Positions 1 to 5,194 of a stretch of DNA of 5,194 nucleotides are shown here, in pieces (within the stretch, counting starts at the first letter, position 1; each line of letters begins with the position of its first letter). Source of the DNA: Methanobacteriota archaeon. Lineage in GTDB: Archaea; Halobacteriota; Methanomicrobia; Methanomicrobiales; Methanoculleaceae. The notes beneath the pieces are model-generated. The model worked only from the letters and a program-made list of their open reading frames with translations, was not told the DNA's origin and searched no databases. Position numbers and translations under genes: made by a program. The stretch covers positions 1-5,194 of the forward strand of contig JAEWMO010000016.1 in NCBI GenBank assembly GCA_023457135.1, written 5' to 3'.

Positions 1-605
1 TGGGCCCGGAGCGTCTCGGCGTAGCGCCGCCGCCACCCGGTCCGGGGACCCGGTGCGAGCATCACGGCCGGATCGAGCCCGATGCCGCAGATGTAGTCGA
101 CGACCTCGCGCCGTTCCGGGCTCCCCCACCCCCGCACGGCGATGTCGGTGATGTGGATGTGGTAGCCGCGGCCCCCGGAGAAGGCGATCCGGATATGGTT
201 CCGTGAAAAGCCGAGCTCGTCGATCAGCATCCCGACGAGTTTCTCGGTCTCCTCCCGCACCCGCGCAAGCATCGTCGCGTAGGGGCCGCGGACGATCTGG
301 TCGGCGTCGAGGTCGAAGATGAGGTCGGCGCCGGCCCAGTGTTTCTCGTTCATCGTCGGGGCCGACGGCGTCTGGTAGTAGGCCGTCGAGTAGTAGACGT
401 GGGCGGGGACCATGTTCCTCACATAGGCGGCAAGTTCCTCGCGGTCGGCAAACGCCATGTGCCGCCGCATCCTGACCTCGTCTGAGGCGTCAAGGAAGAT
501 GAACCCCCATTCGCGCTGCTCAAGGGAGGACGGAGCGGGGAGATTCTGCTTCCGGTAGTACTCGGTGAACCTCTGCTTCACAAACTCGAGCGTCGCGGGC
601 CTCAT
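1..605 (-). CDS. priS: DNA primase small (catalytic) subunit PriS, partial (C-terminal part outside window)
   Basis: This is the catalytic subunit of the archaeal/eukaryotic-type primase, which with PriL makes primers for DNA replication. I translated 201 complete codons from the ATG at 605-603; the frame stays open to the window edge, so the C-terminal part is missing. Visible family features are the REWGF segment (residues 31-35), the YYSTAYYQ stretch (71-78), and GADLIFDLDADQ around 92-103, where D98 and D100 should be the first two catalytic metal-binding aspartates. The SGGRGYHIHI nucleotide-binding motif lies at 143-152. The third catalytic aspartate of the family lies further C-terminal and cannot be checked. 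The start codon overlaps the Elp3 stop (ATGA, 605-602) and has no clear Shine-Dalgarno of its own, so translation is probably coupled to Elp3. Identification is by family motifs and is firm. Confidence 0.96.
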   Translation of the reverse strand, partial: MRPATLEFVKQRFTEYYRKQNLPAPSSLEQREWGFIFLDASDEVRMRRHMAFADREELAAYVRNMVPAHVYYSTAYYQTPSAPTMNEKHWAGADLIFDLDADQIVRGPYATMLARVREETEKLVGMLIDELGFSRNHIRIAFSGGRGYHIHITDIAVRGWGSPERREVVDYICGIGLDPAVMLAPGPRTGWRRRYAETLRA

Positions 606-2176
606 GGGAACGTCTTGATCATATATGGGCCCACTCGTTCATATCCCTGTTTCCTGTAGTAGGGCCGCACCCCGACACCGCTCATCACCGCGAGCCGCTG
701 GTAACCCTGCTCAAGGGCCTCTTCCTCGGCGGCGGAAAGGAGTCTTGCGCCGAAACTGCGGTGCTGCCACTCGTCGGCCCCTGCCCCGGTGCTGATGGGG
801 ACCACGCTCCCGTAGACATGGAGCTCGCGCAGGAGCGCGGCGTCAAAGAGCTCGTCACGGACGGGCCGGCAGGGGAACCGGAGGCGGGCGAACCCGACGA
901 GAACGTCCCGGGAACCCGCCTGGATGAACCGCTCCTCCCCGCCGCAGGCTTCATACGCCAGGGTCGAGATCGTCGCCTCCTCCGGCGCGACCGATCTTCC
1001 CACCTCGCGGCACCGGATGCACCGGCACCGGAGCCCCTGTTCGCGGAGCCGCTCCTCTGCAAGCTGACGGAAGTTGCTGTGGCGCGAGCCCGCGACGATC
1101 AGTTTTGCCGGGATATCGCGCTGGATCCGCTGGAGACGGACGTACTCCGGAAGGAGCGATTTCCCGTAGGCCACAAGATCGATGAGCTCCTCCTCGGTGT
1201 AGGGCCGGTACTCCCCCCGCTCCCAGAGGCTCTCGATCTCTGATGCCGGCGTCACCAGGGTCGGGTAGATCTTCAGGAAGTCGGGCCGGAACCGTGGATT
1301 GCCGAAGAGTTCCTCGAACATCCGCCGGTCGTCTGCGATGCTTGCTCCGGGGAGGTTCGGCATGATATGGAACCCCACCTTCAGCCCGGCATCCCGGAGA
1401 AGGCAGTTTGCCGCGGCGGAGTCCGCGACGGTATGGCCCCGCCGGTTGTAGTCGAGGATCCGGTCGTCCACGTGCTGAACGCCGAGCTCGACCTTCGTCA
1501 CGCCCATCGCGAGCATCCGGTTGATATGCTCCTCGCGGCACCAGTCCGGCCTCGTCTCGAAGGTGGTGGCGACGCACCTGACCCTCGATGCCTCGTTTGC
1601 GGCAAAGACCGCGTCGAGATCGGGTCTCTCCTGCGGGAGACCCGCACGCGGGTAATCGTTCATCGCCTGGACGGCGGCCCCGACGAACCACTCCTGGTAC
1701 TCGACCGGCCGGGCGGTCATCGTCCCGCCCATGACGATCAGCTCCGCCTTATCGACGTGATGACCGAGCATCTCGAACTGGGCGAGCCGTGCCTGCACCT
1801 GGGCGTAGGGGTCGAACGCGTGTTCGCGGGCCCGGAGCGCCGCCGGCTCCTCTCCCGTGTAACTCTGGGGAGACGCAAACGGGTGCTCCGGCCCGCCGGG
1901 GCAGGGGAGGCACTTCCCGTGCGGGCAGGGGTGGGGTGAGGTCATCACCGCGACGGGCGCCACCCCGGAGATGGTCCGGGTGGGCTTGACGAGGAGAAGC
2001 GGCCGGAGGAGCGTGCGCTCTTCCGGCGTGGCGGCGGCGAGGAGGGCCGAGTTTTTGGGCATATTTGTGCTGTACGCCCGGCAGGTCTCAAGTTTGATCT
2101 TCTGGACGCCGGCAGGGTCCGGCCTCGTAGAAAGAAGGCGGGAGATGATCTCCCGGAGAGTATCGGTATCGTTCAT
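602..2176 (-). CDS. elp3: Elp3-type tRNA uridine(34) 5-carboxymethyl synthase (radical SAM / acetyltransferase)
   Basis: Archaeal Elp3 uses acetyl-CoA and S-adenosylmethionine to build the cm5U modification at wobble U34 of tRNAs, acting alone without the other Elongator subunits. The 524-residue length is normal. The radical SAM domain carries the 4Fe-4S motif C84-x4-C89-x2-C92, then MGGT (149-152), ETRPDWC (207-213), VELGVQHVDDRIL (229-241), VGFHIMPNLPG (267-277) and LKIYPTL (301-307). A C384-x-C386-x2-C389 cluster matches the family zinc site. The C-terminal GNAT domain shows RELHVYGSVVPI (450-461), the acetyl-CoA loop QHRSFG (471-476) and PYYRKQGY (505-512). In that loop S474 sits where Elp3 proteins usually have Gly. 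The start is 3 nt after the UPF0058 stop and no strong Shine-Dalgarno is visible, so coupling to the upstream gene is likely. The stop overlaps the priS start. Confidence 0.97.
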   Translation of the reverse strand: MNDTDTLREIISRLLSTRPDPAGVQKIKLETCRAYSTNMPKNSALLAAATPEERTLLRPLLLVKPTRTISGVAPVAVMTSPHPCPHGKCLPCPGGPEHPFASPQSYTGEEPAALRAREHAFDPYAQVQARLAQFEMLGHHVDKAELIVMGGTMTARPVEYQEWFVGAAVQAMNDYPRAGLPQERPDLDAVFAANEASRVRCVATTFETRPDWCREEHINRMLAMGVTKVELGVQHVDDRILDYNRRGHTVADSAAANCLLRDAGLKVGFHIMPNLPGASIADDRRMFEELFGNPRFRPDFLKIYPTLVTPASEIESLWERGEYRPYTEEELIDLVAYGKSLLPEYVRLQRIQRDIPAKLIVAGSRHSNFRQLAEERLREQGLRCRCIRCREVGRSVAPEEATISTLAYEACGGEERFIQAGSRDVLVGFARLRFPCRPVRDELFDAALLRELHVYGSVVPISTGAGADEWQHRSFGARLLSAAEEEALEQGYQRLAVMSGVGVRPYYRKQGYERVGPYMIKTFP

Positions 2177-2179
2177 CGC

Positions 2180-2446
2180 TTAATGTTCGGTTGCAATCTG
2201 TTCTGACTGAAAATCGGCGCGATATTCGATGTAGGGGTTATGGTTCTCATGGATATGCTGGACGATCTCGCTTCCGAGCGTCAGGATGGCTTTTTTGTGC
2301 GTCACCTTATTTTTGTGGATGTGGACGGGTGAGATGCGGAGGGCATTGTACTGGTCGGTCGGCACGTCCTCTCCAGTTGTGCTTTCGTAGTACTTTCTAA
2401 TATGGACTAATAGCATGTGTAGATGGAGCAGCTCTTCTTTTTGCAC
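2180..2446 (-). CDS. UPF0058 family protein, 88 aa, GTG start
   Basis: This is a small archaeal protein that I recognise as UPF0058; its function is unknown. The N-terminus reads as a helix (QKEELLHLHMLLVHIRKYYE, residues 2-21). A conserved-looking core follows, SPVHIHKNKVTHKKAILTLG (39-58), and then EIVQHIHENHNPYIEY (60-75). Nine histidines in 88 residues, several closely spaced, suggest possible metal binding, but that is inference. The same frame is open far upstream (to about 3166), but that extension lies antisense to the ADP-ribosylglycohydrolase and looks like no protein family. I chose GTG at 2446-2444 because GGTGAT sits 3 nt upstream and the family-like sequence starts exactly there; the next in-frame ATG (codon 11) would cut the first helix. 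It is the first gene of an apparent operon with Elp3 and priS. Confidence 0.88.
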   Translation of the reverse strand: MQKEELLHLHMLLVHIRKYYESTTGEDVPTDQYNALRISPVHIHKNKVTHKKAILTLGSEIVQHIHENHNPYIEYRADFQSEQIATEH

Positions 2447-2449
2447 AAT

Positions 2450-2455
2450 ATCACC
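2450..2455 (-). promoter_or_regulatory. Shine-Dalgarno of the UPF0058 gene
   Basis: On the minus strand GGTGAT (extended GGAAAGGTGAT, 2460-2450) ends 3 nt before the GTG at 2446. It matches the typical archaeal 16S anti-SD complement and decides the GTG start over any longer reading of the frame. Confidence 0.75.
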
Positions 2456-2462
2456 TTTCCTC

Positions 2463-2473
2463 GAAAGAATACT
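2463..2473 (+). promoter_or_regulatory. Weak candidate TATA region for the ADP-ribosylglycohydrolase gene
   Basis: The plus strand reads GAAAGAATACT-like sequence here. If it acts as BRE/TATA, the start would fall near 2495-2498, just upstream of the GGTGAT at 2501. The match to a TATA consensus is poor, and I place it mainly by spacing. The better AT-rich island at 2486-2497 would put the start at about the ATG and exclude the Shine-Dalgarno from the message. Confidence 0.25.
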
Positions 2474-2485
2474 ACTGTCCGCGGG

Positions 2486-2497
2486 TAAATATAATTT
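2486..2497 (-). promoter_or_regulatory. Candidate TATA box for the UPF0058-elp3-priS operon
   Basis: On the minus strand AAATTATATTTA lies in an AT-rich island within GC-rich DNA. Placing transcription start about 25-27 nt downstream puts it near 2465, leaving a leader of roughly 19 nt that contains the GGTGAT. A second candidate on the same strand, TATAAAAAA (2517-2509), would give a leader of about 40 nt. Position and composition are seen; promoter activity is inferred. Confidence 0.45.
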
Positions 2498-2500
2498 GTT

Positions 2501-2506
2501 GGTGAT
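2501..2506 (+). promoter_or_regulatory. Shine-Dalgarno of the ADP-ribosylglycohydrolase gene
   Basis: GGTGAT ends 9 nt before the ATG at 2516, which is good archaeal spacing and supports that ATG as the start. Confidence 0.7.
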
Positions 2507-2515
2507 CTTTTTTAT

Positions 2516-3388
2516 ATGCACGAGGTCCGGGCAGTCGGAGCGTTTATCGGGCTTGCTATCGGGGATGCCATGGGCGCGCCCCTGGAAGGCTTTTTTCCAC
2601 GGCCGGTTGCCGTAACGGAGATGTCCGGTGGCGGGGTTCATGACACCCGCCCGGGAACCTACACAGACGACACCCTGCAGGCGTCGGCCCTCGCGGAGAC
2701 CCTCATCAGGTGCGGCGGATTCGACCCGAACGATTTTTCCCGGCGGCTGGTCCGCGCATACCACACCGCCCCGCAGTTCTTCGGACCGACGTCGCGGGCG
2801 GTCTTCGACCTGATCGAAGGGGGCGTCGCGCCTGCGGCCGCTGCGAGAATGGTGCACGAGGCGAAGGGCGGGAGCAGGAGCAACGGGAGCGTGATGCGCG
2901 GGATCCCGGTCGGGATCTTCTACCCGCCGGAGGAGGTGCGCGAGGTAAGCCTTGCCGCATCGCGCGTCACCCACTTCGACCCCGCCGCAGGCGAGGCCTC
3001 GGCCTTCGTCAACCGGATGGTCAGCGGGCTCTGCCGGGGGGAGGAGACAGGGACGGCGTTCTGCCGGGCACTCGCCGCGTGCCGTGACCCGGAACTCCGG
3101 GAGTTGCTCGGCGACTACCGGGCGCACCCGCCGGAGCCGTCGCTTGACGCCGTCCTCGCCACCCACTGCGCCGTCAGCGTCTTTATGGAGGCCGCGTCGT
3201 TTCGCGATGCCGTGGTCGGGGCGATCAACCTCGGGGGCGACGCCGATACCGTCGGGGCGATCGCCGGCGGACTTGCCGGGGCGCGGTTCGGGTATGAGGC
3301 GATCCCGGCCGGATGGCTTGCGGAGCTCCTGGACCGGGAGGAACTCATCGACCGTGCCCGGCGGCTCGCTCGGGCGAGCAGGCCGTAA
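2516..3388 (+). CDS. ADP-ribosylglycohydrolase family protein (DraG/ARH-like)
   Basis: The family removes ADP-ribose from modified proteins (for example arginine-linked in DraG/ARH1) or from related ADP-ribosyl compounds, using a two-Mg site; the substrate here cannot be told from sequence. The 290-residue length is typical of DraG. Signature motifs run the full length: GLAIGDAMGAPLE (12-24), YTDDT (49-53, with T50, D51 and D52 as expected metal ligands), SRSNGSVMRGIP (120-131), THFDP (152-156) and NLGGDADTVGAIAGGLAGARFGY (238-260, with D242, D244 and T245 as the second metal cluster). All expected metal ligands are present, so it should be active. No signal peptide or membrane segment is visible, so it is probably cytosolic. 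It stands alone on the plus strand between two minus-strand operons. No DraT transferase or nitrogenase gene is in the window, so I give no draG symbol. Confidence 0.95.
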   Translation: MHEVRAVGAFIGLAIGDAMGAPLEGFFPRPVAVTEMSGGGVHDTRPGTYTDDTLQASALAETLIRCGGFDPNDFSRRLVRAYHTAPQFFGPTSRAVFDLIEGGVAPAAAARMVHEAKGGSRSNGSVMRGIPVGIFYPPEEVREVSLAASRVTHFDPAAGEASAFVNRMVSGLCRGEETGTAFCRALAACRDPELRELLGDYRAHPPEPSLDAVLATHCAVSVFMEAASFRDAVVGAINLGGDADTVGAIAGGLAGARFGYEAIPAGWLAELLDREELIDRARRLARASRP

Positions 3389-3395
3389 TTACTGC

Positions 3396-3431
3396 AAAAA
3401 ATGGTATCCCGGAACGAGGGGAGTCCGGTAC
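3396..3431 (-). terminator. Hairpin plus U-tract terminator for egsA-UPF0179
   Basis: Reading the minus strand, an inverted repeat begins 8 nt after the UPF0179 stop. CCGGTAC (plus coordinates 3425-3431) pairs with GTA-TC-CCGG (3404-3412), giving 7 pairs with a 2-nt bulge and a 12-nt loop. Two nucleotides later the transcript has six U (A6 on the plus strand, 3396-3401). The U-tract is the element known to matter for archaeal termination; the hairpin may be incidental. No T-rich run follows the ADP-ribosylglycohydrolase stop on the plus strand. Confidence 0.45.
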
Positions 3432-3438
3432 AGCGGCC

Positions 3439-3891
3439 TCAGACCGGCCGCAGTTCCACCAGTTTCAGCGGCCGGCCCCGCTCGCAGACGTCGGGAGCGT
3501 TGCCGAGGACCTCCCCGACGACGTACTTCCCTCCCTCGATGATGCCGTCGGGACGGCAGAGGCGGTAACTCCGGCAGCCTGTCCGGGGGCACGAGAACTC
3601 GTAACTGACCCTTGAGTTCGCGATCGCCATATCGGCACTGATCAGCGCGACGATGGGGGCCTCCATCACGTCGATCGCGACCACCGCCTCGTGATGGATC
3701 GGGCAGTCGTGCCGGGTATTCGAGCGGATCGCGACGATCCGGTATTTCTTACCCTGCTGCAGGTTGTGGCAGACCTTGCGCACCTTGCAGTTCTCGCATT
3801 CCGCGCAGGTAATGCCCTCGTAGACAAACTCAAGCTCCTCCCGCGCGATCGTCGCCCCGATCAGCGTCACCTTCGTCTTCTCTTTTGCCAT
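3439..3891 (-). CDS. UPF0179 family protein, Cys-rich, 150 aa
   Basis: I recognise this as UPF0179, a conserved archaeal family of unknown function. It holds nine cysteines in 150 residues: C29-x2-C32-x2-C35-x5-C41, C63 (HDCPIHH), C101-x4-C106-x5-C112 and C136. The spacing suggests an iron-sulfur or zinc site, which is inference. Other visible segments are EGITCAECENC (25-35), CPRTGCRSYRLCRPDGI (101-117) and a C-terminal CERGRPLKLVELRP (136-149). There is no membrane segment or signal peptide, so it is likely cytosolic. The ATG is 6 nt downstream of the egsA stop, and its Shine-Dalgarno (GGAGTGA) overlaps that stop, so the two are almost certainly co-transcribed. Whether it assists lipid synthesis or is only co-carried cannot be told. 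Confidence 0.92.
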   Translation of the reverse strand: MAKEKTKVTLIGATIAREELEFVYEGITCAECENCKVRKVCHNLQQGKKYRIVAIRSNTRHDCPIHHEAVVAIDVMEAPIVALISADMAIANSRVSYEFSCPRTGCRSYRLCRPDGIIEGGKYVVGEVLGNAPDVCERGRPLKLVELRPV

Positions 3892-3897
3892 TTCGTC

Positions 3898-3904
3898 TCA
3901 CTCC
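3898..3904 (-). promoter_or_regulatory. Shine-Dalgarno of the UPF0179 gene overlapping the egsA stop
   Basis: On the minus strand GGAGTGA includes the TGA stop of egsA (3900-3898) and lies 6 nt before the UPF0179 ATG. This arrangement favours translational coupling. Confidence 0.6.
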
Positions 3905-4977
3905 CGGTAGAGCATCTTCACGAGGTCCCGTGCCGATTCCCTCGTCAGCCCCATATCGAGGATCGTGAACCGCTCCGGCCTGATTGTCCGGGCGGCGAGC
4001 AGCGCCTCCACAGCTGTCTCGTCATCGACGCCGATCTCGGCAGGGGTGGTCGGGGCCCCGACCTTCTTTAACGAGCTCCGGATCCCCTGCCAGTCACCGC
4101 CGTGCAGGTACATCGTGATGATCGCCCCGATACCACATTTTTCGCCGTGCAGGCCCTTCCCGGGGCTGAGCCGGTCGAGAGCGTGGGAGAACTTGTGCTC
4201 GCCGCCGCTTCCCGGCCGGGACGACCCCGCGATGCTCATCGCGACGCCCGAGGAGACCAGGGCTTTCGTCACGATCCAGGCGCTCTCCTCGGAGTGCGGT
4301 TTAATGAGGTCGGCATTCTTAAAGAGGATCTCGGCGGTCATCCGCGAGAGTGTCAGCGCATACTCCGAGAGCGGTTCTCCCCTGAGGCGGTTGGAGAGTT
4401 CCCAGTCGAGGATTGCGGTGTAGTTGGCCATGATGTCCGCACACCCGGACGCGAGCAGGCGGTGGGGCGCCGATGCGATGACGGCGGTATCGGCGACGAC
4501 GGCGACCGGCGGTTCCGCCGCGAGCGAGACGTTCCCTTCGGGGGTCGGGACCGAGGCCCTCGACGAGGCGATGCCGTCGTGCGATGCGGCGGTCGGGACG
4601 CTGATGAAGTGGCGGTCGGTGTTGTAGGAGGCGATCTTCGCCGTATCGATAACCCGGCCGCCGCCGACGCCGATGACGAAACCGACTTTTGCCGCAGCGG
4701 CTTCGGCCTTCCGGATCGATTCAAGCGGGTCGCCGCCGGCGGCAAACGTCGCAACATCGTACGAGCCGGCAAGAAGGGCCTCGACCCTCTTCCCGGCAAT
4801 ATCCCGTGTCGTATCGCCGGTGATGATGAGCACAGAGTCGCCGAGAGCCAGATCTTCGCAGACTGCAGGGAGCTGCTCGATGACGTCGTGGCCGATGACG
4901 ACGTCCCGGGGGAGCTGCATCCACTTCGATTTGTCGAAGACCTTGGTTCTGAGTAGGTTTATGCCATCTGCGCTCAT
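3898..4977 (-). CDS. egsA: NAD(P)-dependent sn-glycerol-1-phosphate dehydrogenase
   Basis: EgsA reduces dihydroxyacetone phosphate to sn-glycerol-1-phosphate with NAD(P)H. This is the first committed step to the archaeal phospholipid backbone and sets its stereochemistry. The 359-residue length is normal. The N-terminus contains KWMQLPRDVVIGHDVI (18-33). The nucleotide-binding half has VIGVGGGRVIDTAK (101-114) and SVPTAASHDGIASSRAS (126-142), both hallmarks of the family. Expected zinc ligands in the helical half are D181 (SGCADIMAN), H261 (GGEHKFSH; H265 is nearby) and H277 (LHGEK). The C-terminus ends in a short helix (SARDLVKMLYRE). The ATG at 4977 has no clear Shine-Dalgarno and may give a leaderless or short-leader message. 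The gene is divergent from the DUF63 gene across 11 bp and is followed by UPF0179 6 nt downstream. Assignment to G1PDH rather than glycerol dehydrogenase rests on the SVPTAASHDG block and archaeal context. Confidence 0.96.
   Translation of the reverse strand: MSADGINLLRTKVFDKSKWMQLPRDVVIGHDVIEQLPAVCEDLALGDSVLIITGDTTRDIAGKRVEALLAGSYDVATFAAGGDPLESIRKAEAAAAKVGFVIGVGGGRVIDTAKIASYNTDRHFISVPTAASHDGIASSRASVPTPEGNVSLAAEPPVAVVADTAVIASAPHRLLASGCADIMANYTAILDWELSNRLRGEPLSEYALTLSRMTAEILFKNADLIKPHSEESAWIVTKALVSSGVAMSIAGSSRPGSGGEHKFSHALDRLSPGKGLHGEKCGIGAIITMYLHGGDWQGIRSSLKKVGAPTTPAEIGVDDETAVEALLAARTIRPERFTILDMGLTRESARDLVKMLYRE
4955..4963 (+). promoter_or_regulatory. Candidate TATA element of the DUF63 gene, inside the egsA 5' end
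   Basis: AGGTTTATG on the plus strand is centred about 28 nt upstream of the DUF63 ATG. That is the spacing expected for a leaderless transcript and fits the lack of a Shine-Dalgarno there. The TATA match is weak. Confidence 0.3.
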
Positions 4978-4988
4978 TCAGATCAGTA

Positions 4989-5194
4989 ATGATTAGGGAG
5001 TTCCTCTACAAATACTACATCGATCCCATCCGTTACGGTGAGGCGTATACGCTTGTCGACACGCTGACCTACGCCCTGATCCTCATCGTTGCGGTCTATC
5101 TCGTGTATCGGGGGCTCCGGCGGTATGCGATAGCCGTCGACGACGAACTCGTCCTTGCGACCATCCCGTTCGTCGTCCTCGGAGGCCTTCTGCG
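4989..5194 (+). CDS. DUF63 family membrane protein, partial (5' end only)
   Basis: The frame opens at the ATG at 4989 and runs off the window after 68 complete codons. The N-terminus FLYKYYIDPIRYGEAY (5-20), then the hydrophobic span LVDTLTYALILIVAVYLVY (22-40), a basic turn (RGLRRY, 41-46) and VDDELVLATIPFVVLGGLL (50-68) match my recollection of the archaeal DUF63 integral membrane family, whose function is unknown. One full transmembrane helix and the start of a second are visible; the basic turn suggests a cytoplasmic loop after the first helix. No Shine-Dalgarno is seen, so leaderless translation is likely. The gene is divergent from egsA with only 11 bp between start codons. Confidence 0.9.
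   Translation, partial: MIREFLYKYYIDPIRYGEAYTLVDTLTYALILIVAVYLVYRGLRRYAIAVDDELVLATIPFVVLGGLL
5007..5017 (-). promoter_or_regulatory. Candidate TATA element of egsA, inside the DUF63 5' end
   Basis: On the minus strand TAGTATTTGTA lies about 35 nt upstream of the egsA ATG, predicting a leader of only about 8 nt. It is AT-rich relative to its surroundings, but it is also coding sequence of DUF63 (a Lys-Tyr-Tyr-rich stretch), so the composition could have another cause. Confidence 0.3.

Noticed and set aside
951..1691. 246-aa minus-strand frame within elp3
   Set aside because: It lies in an alternate frame of a gene with continuous Elp3 motifs; the translation is low-complexity Arg/Gly/Pro sequence.
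1367..1939. 190-aa plus-strand frame opposite elp3
   Set aside because: Antisense shadow; no start signal and no family resemblance.
2450..2506. Inverted repeat ATCACC ... GGTGAT as a possible operator
   Set aside because: The two arms are exactly the Shine-Dalgarno sites of the two divergent genes, which explains the symmetry without a regulator.
2447..3166. Upstream extension of the UPF0058 frame to a 328-aa protein on the minus strand
   Set aside because: The added part is Arg/Pro/Gly-rich, antisense to a gene with full family motifs, and resembles no family. A good Shine-Dalgarno marks the GTG at 2446 instead.
2952..3542. 196-aa plus-strand frame overlapping the glycohydrolase gene and running into UPF0179
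   Set aside because: Ser/Arg/Pro-rich frame-shifted reading of real genes with no ribosome binding site.
4102..4956. 284-aa open frame on the plus strand opposite egsA
   Set aside because: Composition is typical of a GC-rich antisense shadow (Arg, Asp, Gly, Val-rich) with no recognisable motif, and egsA on the other strand is unambiguous.
1..5194. Mobile elements, CRISPR repeats, tRNA genes or defence genes
   Set aside because: I read all gaps and found no direct repeats, terminal inverted repeats or tRNA-like sequence. Gaps between genes are 69 bp or less and the content is core archaeal genes.

Overview
The window is a GC-rich, tightly packed stretch of archaeal chromosome. The gene set is diagnostic: a eukaryotic/archaeal-type DNA primase small subunit, an archaeal Elp3, sn-glycerol-1-phosphate dehydrogenase (the enzyme that sets archaeal lipid stereochemistry), and the archaeal protein families UPF0058, UPF0179 and DUF63. 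Together with the Shine-Dalgarno motif GGTGAT, a GTG start and AT-rich TATA-like islands, this points to a euryarchaeote. A GC-rich methanogen of the Methanomicrobiales (Methanoculleus-like) is my best guess, but that is an inference from general resemblance and not a database match.

Layout. (1) Positions 2446 down to 1, minus strand: an apparent three-gene operon. It runs from a small His-rich UPF0058 protein (GTG start) to Elp3 (tRNA wobble-uridine cm5U enzyme) and priS (DNA primase catalytic subunit, cut by the window edge). The junctions are a 3-nt gap and an ATGA start/stop overlap. (2) 2447-2515: a 69-bp divergent promoter region carrying two mirror-image GGTGAT ribosome binding sites. 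(3) 2516-3388, plus strand: a DraG/ARH-like ADP-ribosylglycohydrolase as a single gene. (4) 3389-3438: a convergent gap with a hairpin plus U-tract that looks like a terminator for the minus-strand genes. (5) 4977 down to 3439, minus strand: egsA followed by a Cys-rich UPF0179 protein, 6 nt apart. (6) 4989 to the window end, plus strand: the 5' part of a DUF63 membrane protein, divergent from egsA across only 11 bp.

How the genes work together: no single pathway unites them. The first operon mixes tRNA modification with DNA replication, which is typical of archaeal information-processing operons. The egsA/UPF0179/DUF63 corner concerns membrane lipid synthesis plus proteins of unknown function. 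I see no mobile element, CRISPR array, tRNA/rRNA gene or defence locus, and no stretch over 300 bases without a gene. I do not find a convincing undescribed system here. The most open points are the three uncharacterised families (UPF0058, UPF0179, DUF63), an ADP-ribosyl hydrolase with no visible partner transferase, and a non-consensus residue in the acetyl-CoA loop of Elp3.
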